64,000 nucleotides of DNA from Cannabis sativa (Eukaryota; Streptophyta; Magnoliopsida; Rosales; Cannabaceae): positions 20,026,001 through 20,090,000 of the forward strand of contig NC_083603.1 in the NCBI RefSeq assembly GCF_029168945.1. Direction: 5' to 3'. Both the position numbers and the translations under genes were made by a program. Below are positions 36,828 to 48,594 of this stretch, in pieces (within the stretch, counting starts at the first letter, position 1; each line of letters opens with the position of its first letter). The notes under the pieces are model-generated. The model searched no databases. It worked only from the letters and a program-made list of their open reading frames with translations, and was not told the origin of the DNA.

Positions 36828-38951
36828 TGTAAAGCCCGCTTAGTTAATTTGGAAATTATCAGTTAATTATGATTATTTATGAAATTATTTATAGCTATTT
36901 AAATAATTTATTATACTGTTATTTATGGAATTCAGAAATGCATGGTTATGTTATTCAGTAGTTTTTCATATTTTGCATTTCCGGTGCCCGGTATTTTAGA
37001 ACTCGGGGTTTGGCTCAGTAGAAATCACAACTTAGCATGTTATTAGTTTGGGACGGGTTTTAGACATTGGGAATGTCGGGAATGGCCGGGAATTTAGAAT
37101 TTCCCAAAAATACCCCTTTAGTTTGATTTATGTGGTTTTAGTGTGGAGGGGCAAAATGGTCTTTTTGCCCCAATGACTTTTGTCTTTTAGTGACTTGATT
37201 AAATGGAAATAAATATTTATTTTATGTGTTTAATTGGCTGAAATAAGGTTTATGTAATGTGAGTTGATGTCATTTTATCAAAAAAATTACTAAGTTAAAA
37301 ATTAGAAAAAATTGGACAAAGCTTTCTCTCTCTTTTCCCTCTCTCTCTTTTCGGCTGGTTGTGGCTGTGCAAAGGGCTGGGTTTTGCTTGGTTGATTCTA
37401 GTGGTTTAGCAAGATCAAAGTGATTTTTATTGAGGTATTTCTTGGTTTTAGTTTCTTACCTTGTTTTTCTTGAAATTTATGTTGAAAATAGTTGATGCAT
37501 GCTTGAATCTTTGATTTTGTTGCTGCTGAAATCTTGTTGTTGTTTCTGAGATTTAAGTATGTTGATTTGTGGTTATTTAGGTGGTTAGTAATGAATGTTA
37601 ATTGCTTTGCTCAAATTTGGAATTTTTAGCTCAAAATATGGTTTTCAAAGAGAATTGATTGAATCTGTTGCTGGGTTGTTGTTAATGTTTTTATTTGATT
37701 TCAGAAGCTATTTTAAACATGTTTAAGTAGAATTAAGCTGCTTGGTATGCATGTTGTTCTGGAAAGTTTGAATCAATTTGGGGTTGAATTGGTTGAGTTA
37801 TGAAAATTTGATGTTGCTGCCTGCGAGGAACCGGAATTTCGGTTGTGCATCCGGAATTCCGGATGGGCTTCGAAAATTCCCAGAACCGGAATTCCGGTTG
37901 GGCAACCGGTCTTCCGGTTGGGGAATTTTCAGAACCCGTGTTTTTCCTTGTTTTTATGTTTTTGGGGGTATTGCCATGCTTTTTATCGATAGGGAAACTT
38001 TTAATTCCTAGTTTAAGTCCCCGGGAAGTGATTTAGCGTGTCACTTATAGTGTTGTGATTTTTATGGTTTAGGAGCCTGTAATTCGCCGCTCAGCTAAAA
38101 GTTCCAGTCAGGTTGACCGGCACACCTGAATTCGGAATCCAGGTAAGATTAGTATAACAGTATGCATATGTAGATTACATGTTTAGCGTGCATGTAGGAA
38201 GCCTGTTAGATTACCTTAGTTATGTATATTGGCTTCGAACCATCCAACCCTGTCACGTCGGTACAGGCTGGAGTATGACCGACGGCGGAGTATGACCGTA
38301 CGACCGATCAGTCGACATTTGGTTGGTGGTTCCGTGCTATTGACCTATCCCGTCGGTACAGCCGGAGTATGACCGGCGGCGGAGTATGACCGGTTCGACC
38401 GATCAGGAGGATACTTGTCAATAGTACCGTCCCTGTGAACGTTCAAAACTCAGTACCATGTTGGACATGGCAGTAGTGGCTCAGTACCGTGTTGGACACG
38501 GCAGTAGCGGGACTCAGTATCGTGTTGGACACGGCAGTTAGAGTTATGTATGAGTATTATTATGCTTTTCTTACTGAGTCTGTCGACTCACAGTTTACGT
38601 TTATGTGTAGGTAAAGGCAAGGCTAAAGCTGATGGGCCGTGAGCGAGCTTGTGAGATTGTACATGTCGGGGCGGTTAGGTCTGGAGCGTACGATCATCGG
38701 GACAGCGAGGCTGATTTTTTGTAACTGGTCGTTAGACGACCTTTATTTTGTGTATCAGTTAAACAGTTAAAACTTTTTGTAAATAATTTTATAATCGGGA
38801 TCCCGAGTCTTTTGTAATATTATTTTATAAGTTTAATTAAAAAGAAAAATTTTAATTAATCATGTTTTTCCATAAACCTCGTTGATTAGCAACGAGCTGC
38901 ACAGTACGTTTAAAAATCACGTAATACGCCTATGGTAGTTAGGGTGTTACA
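36828..38951 (+). repeat. Element A 3' LTR
   Basis: 2124 bp, nearly identical to the 5' LTR but lacking 121 bp after 37758 and about 7 bp near 38076. Scattered, mostly transition differences. The CCGG palindrome cluster is retained (about 37830-37920). Confidence 0.95.
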
Positions 38952-38956
38952 CATGT

Positions 38957-39906
38957 GCTATTAATTGAAGAAAGTGTTGTTAATCACAGAAAGTACTATT
39001 GACTGTAAAAAGTGTTGTAAACTACATAATGAAGAAGTGTGGACACAACAACCAATGTGATCAGAGAACGAATGATCGATTCACCTCGCATGATGTGAAC
39101 TTACAAGAAGATGGGACCAAGATAGAGTCTAATCGCATACTATGCTCCACATAGTCAAAGGATAAACAAGACTAACAGAAGTTAATATTAGTTGTATATA
39201 TACCGATTATATGCAATGACTAAGTATTCTCTCCTGCGACGAGTAAAGATCGTTTCTCTCATAGGTTTGGTCCGAATGACTAATGTGTTCGATGACTCCT
39301 TAGGGCCTCGCATGTTCCAAGTTATCAACGCATAGAATGTCCGACTATATGCGATCAAGGGTGACATAGACATTTAACAAAATAGGTCCAAAGGCCCATC
39401 CTGGAAGTACAACACTGCAGAGCCCACGAGCTCATGTATTTGGAATATGAATGGACAAGCTATGACTTATCAAGTCAGATATGTTGTTGCAATAAAGTCA
39501 AGAATGGACAAAACTATTCTCCATTTATTCTTTAAACATTTATCTTGATTTAATTCTATCAGTTATTGTGAAAATAGTCTAATCTGACTGATTATATAAT
39601 CCTAAAGGACATTTGGTTTCTTATAAAGGGGTGATCGAAATCAAATGAACGAAGATGAAACAATTACCTAAAGTGGACTAAGTAGACCAAGCTCTAACTG
39701 AACCACTATAATTCTTTTGTCTCCTCTATAATTATGCTTTCGTTTTTATCTATTTCGTAACTTATACTTTGAGTACTCGCTATTTTAGGCGAGTATTTGC
39801 ATAATTGCCATGAGTGTTCTTGATGTGTTTGAATACTCCCACTATTTAGTGTTATCTAAATTTTTCCGATAATGTATATATATATATATATATATATATA
39901 TTCTAA
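38957..39906 (+). mobile_element. Second Tat 3' LTR, right part (tentative end)
   Basis: Continuation of the LTR split by element A. A TTATAAAGGGGTG promoter-like motif near 39630 occupies the place of the TATA-like box in the Tat LTR at 10206-11172. The end is uncertain: a TA tract (39875-39901) and CTAACA (39901-39906) are the best candidates. No gene seen. Confidence 0.4.
39875..39901. repeat. (TA)n microsatellite
   Basis: Thirteen or so TA units. Another TA run lies at 40828-40855, just before the Helitron start. Confidence 0.9.
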
Positions 39907-40149
39907 CATCCTCATGCTTAACCAGCTTCATCTTTTCATATTCTATGGTTGTTGCAGTTGTCTTAATTATTATTTATGCATCGTATTATTCTATTACATA
40001 TTTCCACCCAACCCAATATAGTATATAAATATATCAACATCATGTATATATTTTGTAGGTACATTACGTGCATGAAGTAATAGAAGATAATATTATATAA
40101 TATATATAAACAAGGAAGGAATATTAGTACGTAATAATATGAACTTATA
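39907..40149. other. Non-coding AT-rich DNA
   Basis: No reading frame, repeat end or RNA gene recognised. Confidence 0.5.
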
Positions 40150-40382
40150 GAATTTGTTTAGTACGCCGTATTACACTGTATTGTATTATATTATATTTAA
40201 TTATATTTTATGCTATATTTTTATGTAAAACTATAAGCGATATTAACTTTTATGAGTACCTAAATATAGAATATTTTAGTATAAATTAAAGTTTAACATA
40301 ATATTATATAAAAAAATATTGTATAATCCAATTCAATATAATACAATACAATACGATCTAATACAACGTTCTAAACGAGCCC
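40150..40382. mobile_element. MITE, about 233 bp, with imperfect terminal inverted repeats
   Basis: The left end TTTGTTTAGTACGCCGTATT and the right end read inward, GGGCTCGTTTAGAACGTTGT, match as imperfect inverted repeats over about 50 bp. Both continue as GTATTGTATT-rich sequence. The GGGCTCGTTT terminus is typical of hAT-type MITEs in dicots. The left outermost bases are eroded and I found no clear 8-bp TSD. Confidence 0.65.
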
Positions 40383-40825
40383 ATAAAATTAATTAAGAAC
40401 AGAACTTTCAAGGACTGCCAACTTAAACTCCTAAATTAATTAGTCTCTTTAATTGTAGTTGTCCTCAAGAATTTTTAGAAATGAATGAAGATTTAAGTGG
40501 AAATAATAGGATATTGTACTATTAACATTTCAAAACCATGTTCATATACTATAACTATATCACACAGCTTGACACAATAATCACTATTCAAAAGTGAGAA
40601 AAAAAACGTGTATTCATCGTCCACGATATTAAGTTTGAATTTGTACGTAATTACTATTAATATGATAGTAATAATAATACATATTTTTCTGAAGCCAAAT
40701 AAGTCCAAGTTAATATCTTTAAAGAAAAGGTAAAAGATTAGTTGTTCTTATTCATAAACCACGTGCACGCTATTAGTTTCTTTTTAAGTATTATATTTCT
40801 AAAGATTGGTGAATATATACAACAT

Positions 40826-40860
<35 letters not shown>
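40383..40860. other. Non-coding AT-rich DNA
   Basis: No supported gene; short frames are random. Ends in a TA run that provides the A before the Helitron TC end. Confidence 0.45.
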
Positions 40861-40861
<1 letters not shown>

Positions 40862-41333
40862 CTTTATATATTAAAAGTTTCTATCTAACGACATTTTTTG
40901 GTTTAACAGAATATACTTAAATTTTTAAAAGAATATTCGGTTAAATTTAACGAAAGTTAACCTCACGTTATCTAATGTTTTCTCTGGATAAGCATAGGAA
41001 GCAGAAATACCACTTCTATCTTTGTGTGATTGCAGATATACCAATTCTGTCATTGACCCACTTTTTAACTTTATAAATGGAGATGTTCATATAATATTAT
41101 TTACAATAATAAATAGAATAATCTACTACTCCAATAATAAATTTATTTACAATTTTAAAATTACACTAATATTATTTTTAATACATTATTAAATAATATT
41201 TCAAATATAAATATTTAATTTTTTCAAACAAAAAATTTGTAATCTTTAAAAATAAAATACATTCAAAATCTTAAAAATACCAAAATCTTAAATGAAACTA
41301 GCAATACGTGGCTCGGCACGTACATTTACCTAG
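40861..41333 (+). mobile_element. Short non-autonomous Helitron
   Basis: Starts TCTTTATATATTAAAAGTTT after an A (40860), a typical plant Helitron 5' end. It ends with a hairpin (TACGTG-GCTCGG-CACGTA), a short spacer and CTAG at 41330-41333 followed by T. No TSD, as expected for insertion between A and T. 473 bp, no coding. Confidence 0.7.
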
Positions 41334-41343
41334 TATATCTATA

Positions 41344-43627
41344 TGTAACACCCTAACTACCTTAGGCGTATTACGTGATTTTTAAACGTACTGTGCAGCT
41401 CGTTGCTAATCAACGAGGTTTATGGAAAAACGTGATTAATTAAAATTTTGCTTTTTAATTAAACTTATAAACCATATTACAAAAGACTCGGGATCCCGAT
41501 TATAAAATCATTTACAAAAAGGTTTAACTGTTTAACCATTACATAAAAATAAAAGTCGTCTAACGACCAGTTACAAAAATTCAGCCTTGCTGTCCCGAGG
41601 ATCGTACGCTCCAGGCCTAACCGCCCCGACATGTACAATCTCATAAGCTCGCTCACGGTCCATCAGCTATAGCCTTACCTTTACCTACACATGAACATAA
41701 ACTGTGAGTCGACAGACTCAGTAAGAAAAGCATAATAATACTCATACATAATTCTAATTGCCGTGTCCAACACGATACTGAGTCCCGCTACTGCCATGTC
41801 CAACATGGTACTGAGCCACTACTGCCATGTCCAACATGGTACTGAGTTCTGAACGTTCATAGGGACGGTACTATTGACACGTAACAACTTGATCGGTCGA
41901 ACTGGTCATACTCCGCTTGGTCATACTCCGGCTGTACCGACGTGTTACTATATCCTCCTGATCGGTCGAACCGGTCATACTCCGCTTGGTCATACTCCGG
42001 CTTGTACCGACGGATACGTCAATAGTACGGAACCACCAACCAAGTGTCGGCTGATCGGTCGAACCGGTCATACTCCGCGCTTGGTCATACTCCGGCACTG
42101 CATGCGACGTGACAGGGTTGGGTGGTTCGAAGCCAACATACAACTAATGTAATCTAATAGGCTTCCTACATGCACGCTAAACATGTAATCTACATATCCA
42201 TACTGTTATACTAATCTTTCCTGGATTCCGATTTCAGGTGTGCCGGTCAACCCGATCGGAACCGAAGCCGAGCGGCGGACATCGGCTCCTAAACCATAAA
42301 AATCACAACGCTATAAGTGACACGCTAAATCACTTCCCGGGGACTAAAACTAGGAACTAAAAGTTTCCCTATCGATAAAAAGCATGGCAATACCCCCTAA
42401 AACATAAAAATGAGGAAAACTAGGGTTTCTGAAAATTCCCCAACCGGTAGACCGGTTGCCCAACTGGAATTCCGGTTCTGGGAATTACTGGACACCCATC
42501 CGGAATTCCGGTTGCACAACCGAATTAGGTTCTCCTCAGAATTTTTCAAAAATTCCTAACTCAACCAAATCAAACCCAATTGGTTCCAAACCTTCCAGAC
42601 CTGCTCTAAATACCCCAAAGAACAAATCTAAGGCATCAAACTAACCCAGAATTCACAGATACACAACTTGCCATTAAAGCTCAAGCTTTGAGTTCTAAAC
42701 TCAAACTTGAGCAATTCCCACAATCATGCATTCAAACAAGCTAGAATCTACTAAATCATGCATAAATAAGCCTCTGAAATCAAGTAAAATCATACACAAC
42801 AACCCAGCAACAGATTCACAATATTCTCACCAAAATCACATATTTAAGCTTAAAAATCTCAAAGCTTTGAACAACACCACTAGCAAGCTTCAAACAGCTC
42901 AATTAACATCAATTAAACATGCTTTAAACTTCAGAAATCAACAACCAAACACAGCAATAATAACAGCCACAAAAGCATGCATTTTACTCATCTTTTCACC
43001 ATTTTTTTTCAAGAAAACAAAAGGGAAAAATTAAGAAACACCTACCACAAACAAGAGTTCCAAAGTGATGATGAATCTAGCTAGAAATTGATGGAAAAAC
43101 CCAGCCCTTTGAATCCCATGCACCAGCCGAAATAGAGAGAGAGAATGAGAGAAAATTCTCTTTTTCAAAGTTTTCTAATTTTTTACTAAGTGTTAAAATG
43201 AAAGGAGAAAATGAATTTTCATGCATATATCACATTATTTCAGCCAAGATAAACAATTAAAATATACATTTATTCCAATTAATAACTCACATAAGATAAA
43301 ACACTAATGGGGCAAAAAGACCATTTTGCCCCTCCACCACAACATCACATAAATCATACTAAAGGGGTATTTTTGGGAAATTCTAAATTCCCGGCCATTC
43401 CCGACATTCCCAATGTCTAAAACCCGTCCCAACTAATAACATGCTAAGTTGTGATTTCTATTGAGCCAAACGCCGAATTCCAAAATACCGGACACCGGAA
43501 ATGCAAAATATGCAAGCTACTGAATAACATAAATAACAGTATAATAAATTATTTAAATAGCTATAAATAATTCCATAATTAATCATAAACAACTGCTAAT
43601 TTCCAAATTAACTAAGCGGGCTTTACA
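41344..43627 (-). repeat. Element B 3' LTR (left)
   Basis: 2284 bp; on the + strand TGTAACACCC to GGGCTTTACA. Contains three copies of a block with GATCGGTCGAACCGGTCATA and CTTGGTCATACTCCGGC (about 41890-42095) and a tandem block around CCATGTCCAACATGGTACTG (41790-41845). CCGG palindrome cluster near 42440-42525. Confidence 0.95.
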
Positions 43628-43640
43628 ACTATCCCCCCCT
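43628..43640 (-). other. Element B polypurine tract
   Basis: On the minus strand AAGGGGGGGATAGT, directly before the 3' LTR and overlapping the end of the pol frame, as in element A. Confidence 0.85.
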
Positions 43641-44115
43641 TAAAAGGATTTCGTCCTCGAAATCTAACCTGAATAACTCTGGATATTGAGCTCTCATATC
43701 TGACTCTAGCTCCCAGGTGGCTTCTTCCACCTTACTGTTTCTCCAGAGAACCTTGACCAATGCTATGGTCTTATTCCTAAGGACTTTATCCTTTCTATCC
43801 AGGATCTGCACTGGCTGTTCCTCATAGGTCATGTATGGCTGAAGCTGAAGACTCTCATAACTGAGTATATGAGAGGGGTCTGAAACGTATTTTCTCAACA
43901 TTGAGACATGGAATACGTTGTGCACTGCTGATAAGGCTGGAGGCAATGCTAACCGATATGCCACTTGACCTATCTTCTCGAGAATCTCGAAAGGTCCAGT
44001 AAATCTAGGGCATAACTTGCCTCTTTTCCCGAAACGTTTAATCCCCTTCATCGGAGATACCCATAAAAACACATGTTCCCCTACTTGGAACTCAACATCT
44101 CTGCGTTTCGGATCT
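43629..44115 (-). pseudogene. Element B integrase C-terminus with chromodomain
   Basis: The minus-strand frame ending at 43629 encodes VSPMKGIKRFGKRG, CPRFTGPFEILEKIG, VFHVSMLRKYV and the chromodomain (VQILDRKDKVLRNK, KVLWRNSKVEEATWELE). It has one extra asparagine (LRNKTIA) relative to element A. Separated from the integrase core by a frameshift near 44118-44135. Confidence 0.9.
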
Positions 44116-44482
44116 GCGTAACTCTTACATGCCTCTGTGAGGCAAGCATTCTAGCTTTTATCTTTTCTATCGCCTCATTGGTCCGCTGAACTGACTCTGG
44201 ACCTAGGTATTTCCTCTCCCCTGTCTCATCCCAGTGGATAGGGGATCTACATTTCCTACCATACAACAGTTCGTAGGGAGCCATCCCTATCGTACTCTGA
44301 TAACTGTTGTTGTAAGAAAATTCTATCAACGGTAGATACTTACTCCATGAGCCCTCAAAGTCCATAACACAGGCTCTCAACATATCCTCCAATATCTGAA
44401 TTGTCCTTTCGGACTGACCATCTGTCTGAGGATGGAATGCTGTACTGAATTTCAGCTTTGTACCCATTGCCCGTTGCAAACT
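44116..44482 (-). pseudogene. Element B integrase core, distal part
   Basis: Minus-strand frame with KLKFSTAFHPQTDGQSERT carrying the catalytic E, then the conserved YNNSYQSTIGMAPYELLYGR segment. It follows a nonsense TAA at 44483-44485 that replaces the CAA codon seen in element A, and it ends in a frameshift after LASQRH. Confidence 0.9.
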
Positions 44483-45211
44483 TTACCAAAATTTGGAGGT
44501 GAATTTCGGATCCCTGTCCGAAACTATAGACTTCGGTACCCCGTGAAGTCTCACTATCTCTCTGACGTACAGTTCTGCCAACTGATCCACTGTGAACGTT
44601 GTTCTAACCGGCAGAAAATGAGCAGATTTCGTAAATCGGTCAACCACTACCCAGATGGAATCATACAAACCCGTGGTCCTAGGTAACCCGACCACAAAAT
44701 CCATCGTAATATCTTCCCATTTCCATTCTGGTAGGGTTAGAGGCTGCAACAACCCTGCTGGTTTCTGATGTTCAGCCTTAATCTGCTGACAAGTGAGGCA
44801 TCTCGATACGAATTCTACCAAATTCTTCTTCATACCGCTCCACCAGAAGTACGGTTTCAAATCTTGGTACATCTTAGTGGTGCCGGGATGTAGAGAATAT
44901 GGGGTAGAATGAGCCTCCTCAAAGATCTCATTTCTAAGTTCCATACTGCTCGGAACACAAACTCTGGCTTTATACAAAAGCATCCCACTGTCTGACACTG
45001 AAAAGTCTTTGGCTTGACCAGCCAACACCTCATCTCGGATCTTCACTAACTCCGGATCTGTCATCTGAGCGACTTTTATTCTTTCCAATAGATCAGATTG
45101 CAGCGTCAAGTTGTGAAGCTGACCTACCACAAACTCAATGCTGGATCTAACCATATCCTCTGCTAGCTGAGGTGAGATCTGAATCATATTAGCTACTTGC
45201 CCGGGACCACT
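44483..45211 (-). pseudogene. Element B integrase zinc finger and proximal core
   Basis: Minus-strand frame (M at 45187) with EEAHSTPYSLHPGTTKMY and CLTCQQIKAEHQ (HHCC zinc finger), MDFVVGLP (first catalytic D) and VSDRDPKFTSKFW (second D), then the stop at 44483-44485. Unlike A, B keeps the tyrosine codon at the position of A's stop. Upstream it is cut off from RNase H by a TAA at 45212-45214. Confidence 0.9.
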
Positions 45212-48106
45212 TTACGTCAGGGCATCAGCCACTACATTGGCTTTTCCGGGATGATAGAGGATCTCACAATCATAATCCTTCACTAATTCCAACCAACGCC
45301 TTTGTCTCATGTTCAAATCTTTCTGAGTAAAGAAATACTTGAGACTTTTATGGTCGGTATAGATCTCACACTTTTCCCCATAAAGGTAATGCCGCCAAAT
45401 CTTCAGTGCAAAAACCACTGCGGCTAATTCTAAACCATGAGTCGGGTATCGCTGTTCATAATCCTTTAACTGACGGGAGGCATAAGCGATGACCCGGTCG
45501 GCTTGCATCAATACACACCCCAAACCCTGTTTGGATGCGTCACAGTAGACTACGAACTTTTCCTTGTCCGAAGGCAAAGCTAGTACTGGAGCAGTGATCA
45601 ATCTCTGCTTCAGCTCCTGAAAGCTAGCTTCACATTTATCTGACCAGATAAATCGCTGATTCTTCTTTGTAAGCTCGGTTAGGGGCATTGAAATTTTGGA
45701 GAACCCTTCCACGAACCTACGGTAGTACCCAGCTAAACCCAAGAAGCTTCTGATCTCTGTCACTGTCTTCGGTCTCGGCCAATCCCTGACGGATTCAATC
45801 TTCCCGGGATCCACCTTGATCCCATCTTTACTCACAATGTGCCCTAGGAAGGACACCTGAGACAACCAGAACTCACATTTCTTGAATTTGGCGTAAAGCT
45901 TATGTTCCCGAAGCCGTTGCAGAACCATCTGAAGATGTAACTCATGCTCCTCTTCTGATTGAGAGTACACGAGGATGTCGTCGATAAACACAATCACACA
46001 GATATCGAGGAAATCCTTGAATACTCTATTCATCAGGTCCATGAATGTTGCAGGAGCATTGGTTAGTCCGAATGACATAACCAGAAACTCGTAATGTCCA
46101 TACCTAGTGCGGAAAGCCGTCTTCGGAATGTCCTCCTCTCGGATTCTCAACTGATGATAACCCGAACGGAGATCAATCTTAGAAAAGACCGTCTTCCCCT
46201 GAAGCTGATCGAACAAGTCATCGATCCTAGGTAATGGGTATTTATTCTTCACCGTCAGCTTTTTCAACTCCCTGTAGTCGATGCACATCCTCATAGATCC
46301 ATCCTTCTTCTTGACGAACAAAACCGGGGCTCCCCAGGGTGACACACTGGGCCGAATGAACCCTATGTCAAGCAACCCTTGGAGCTGAATCTTTAATTCC
46401 TTAAGTTCAGCTGGAGCCATCCTATACGGGGCTTTGGAAACCGGATCCACCCCTGGTGCCAAGTCAATCACGAAGTCAATCTCCCGCTGAGGTGGTAACC
46501 CTGGAAGTTCTTCGGGAAAAACGTCCAAAAATTCCCGAACCACTCTGATGTCCTCTGGCCGAATGGTATCTGGCCGTGTGGTGTCCACCACCACGGCCAG
46601 AAACCCTAAGCAACCGCCGTGCAACAATTCTCTCGCTGACATAGCCGAGATCACCGGGATCCGAGATCCCTGAACTGAACCCACAAATACAAACGGTTCT
46701 TCACTCTCCGGTTGGAAGACCACCATCTTCCTTTTACAATCAATGCTCGCCGAATATTTAGATAGGAAATCCATTCCTAAAATAATATCGAATTCGACTA
46801 AACTCATCTCTATCAGATCAGCGCTTAACTCTCTACCATCTATCCTGATCGGCATAGACCTAATCCACCTATTGGAGATAACCAATTCTCCGCCAGGTAA
46901 CAGGGTTCCAAACCCTGATTCATATCTATCAAACGGTCTACCCAACTTACTAAAGACTCTGGCCGCCACATAAGAATGTGTAGCCCCAGAATCAAACAGC
47001 ACTGAATATAGCGAGTTGTTAATAGAAAGCTGACCTGTGACTACTGATGGGCTGGCATCTGCATCGGCTGCGTGATAGCGAATACCCGGCCGGAGTGGGT
47101 ATCGGCCGGAGCTCTCGGTGCCTGCGAGTCGGAGCCGGGGACAGTCCCTCTTGAAGTGTCCGGGCATGCCACAATGAAAGCATCCCTGACCTTTGCACTC
47201 GCCCCGATGGTGCCTCTTGCAGCTAGGGCACTCGGGATAGGAGAATCGGGTCTCATTACCACCAGGACGACTCCCTCTCGTTCGGTTCCCCGGAACCTCT
47301 TGTTCGACTCGAGCCACGGAAGCGGTGGGTGCTCTCTTCCTCTGATCAATGGCCGAACCACTACTCCCCCTGCTAAAGCCTGATGCAGGAGGGGTAGGAG
47401 CTCCGCCACTCACCGAGTACCGGGCTGATTCTGACATACACCCCACTGCGCCCTCAGCTCGCAGTGCCTTCTCCACCATCTGAGCATAGGTGGTGCTGTC
47501 GTCGGTGGTGATCATCAGGTCATGCCTGATCTTGGGATTCAACCCGTCTAGATACTTCTCCTTCTTGCTGAAATCGGTCGGCACAATTCCCGAGGCTAAC
47601 CTCGCCAACCAATCAAACTGAGTAGTATACTCAGTGACGCTCATGTTCTCCCGCTGGGTCAGGTGAACGAACTCTTTCCTCTTGGCGCTTCTGACCGCCT
47701 CATTGTAATACTTTGCGTTGAAGAGTTCCTGGAACCTTTCCCAGGTCATGGTGGTGACGTCATGGATCTGAGACACCATGTCCCACCATACCAGGGCGTC
47801 CTCCTGGAACTGAAACGTGGCGCACACCACTCTGTCGTTACCGGTGACACCCATGAAATTCAGTATCTTGGTGATCACCGTCAGCCATTGCTCGGCTTTC
47901 ATTACGTCCGGACCTCCCAGGAATACCGGAGGTGCTTGCTTCCGGAACCGCTCATACAATGGTTCCAATCTATGGGCCGCCACCACTATCTCGGCACAGG
48001 CGGCGAGGGCGGGTGCCACCGGAACTATGGGCACGAGGCTGCGGGGAGCACCCTGCTGTCTCAACCTCTGAATCTCGAGGTCTTGTTCTTCTATCCGGGC
48101 TTGCAT
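45212..48106 (-). pseudogene. Element B gag-protease-RT-RNase H, 964-codon open frame
   Basis: The longest open frame in the window. Domains with rough residue positions: gag capsid 70-200; zinc knuckle [14 protein letters not shown] near 310; protease [11 protein letters not shown] near 375; RT from about 540, with [13 protein letters not shown] and [12 protein letters not shown] near 708; RNase H 845-960, with [12 protein letters not shown] and [11 protein letters not shown]. Two short stretches (about 47065-47140 and 47280-47330) read a different protein from element A because of closely spaced compensating indels. The frame ends in TAA at 45212 inside a VADAL-S-R-K motif. The real gag start is upstream at 48312, in another frame. 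Confidence 0.93.
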
Positions 48107-48312
48107 CTCCGCAAACCGTAACTCCCAGTTCGGGGCTCCCTGATCGGGCCAGGGAGCACAGGCGGCTGTGGCGGGTTCTCATCACCCCGGCCACGAGCCC
48201 TGCCTCGGGGACCTCTACCTCGGCCCCTAGCAGGTGGGGGAAACTGAGCTCCCTGACCTTGATTCGACCCTACGGAGTTGCCCTGACTCCTGGTAGTCCG
48301 CCTGGCGTCCAT
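48107..48312 (-). pseudogene. Element B gag N-terminus
   Basis: Starts MDARRTTRSQGNSVG at 48312, followed by a basic RGRGRGPRGRARGRG tract that would bind nucleic acid. An upstream in-frame TAG right before the ATG fixes this start. A frameshift near 48150-48165 separates it from the main frame. Confidence 0.88.
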
Positions 48313-48579
48313 CTAGTTAGAACCGCCTGCGAAACCAAGAGTTGGCATATCAGGTCGTATTCAAGGAGAGCTTACTAATGCCGCTTAATTTGGAAATTAA
48401 AAACGAAACATGCGCCTATTCTACTATCAGGCTACTAACATGCTTCTTAACAGGCTTTTCTTTTTCATAACGGAATAAAATAAACTACTAAAGCAATAAA
48501 GGCTTACTGAACCGTGAACCGAGCTAACTGCTGATGATGATTGTACATGTCGTGACGATCTTCGGAAGACAACCTGGCG

Positions 48580-48591
48580 GCTCTGATACCA
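48580..48591 (-). other. Element B primer-binding site
   Basis: TGGTATCAGAGC on the minus strand, three bases from the 5' LTR; initiator tRNA-Met type, same as element A. Confidence 0.93.
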
Positions 48592-48594
48592 AAT

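Larger units (their letters stand above)
29608..38951 (+). mobile_element. Tekay/Del-type chromovirus, element A (complete, TSD CATGT)
   Basis: A 9344-bp LTR retrotransposon flanked by CATGT (29603-29607 and 38952-38956). Order: 5' LTR, PBS, gag, protease, RT, RNase H, integrase, chromodomain, polypurine tract, 3' LTR. Domain order and the C-terminal chromodomain place it in the chromoviruses; long LTRs and the integrase motifs suit Tekay/Del. The LTR pair is close to identical by eye outside two indels, so the insertion looks young. Coding is broken by at least three frameshifts and one stop. Same family as element B, which lies 2.4 kb away in opposite orientation. Inserted in a Tat LTR. Confidence 0.95.

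Noticed and set aside
42456..43034. 62- and 102-codon plus-strand frames (repeated at 49701-50282)
   Set aside because: Antisense to the LTR of element B and duplicated because both LTRs carry them; no motif.
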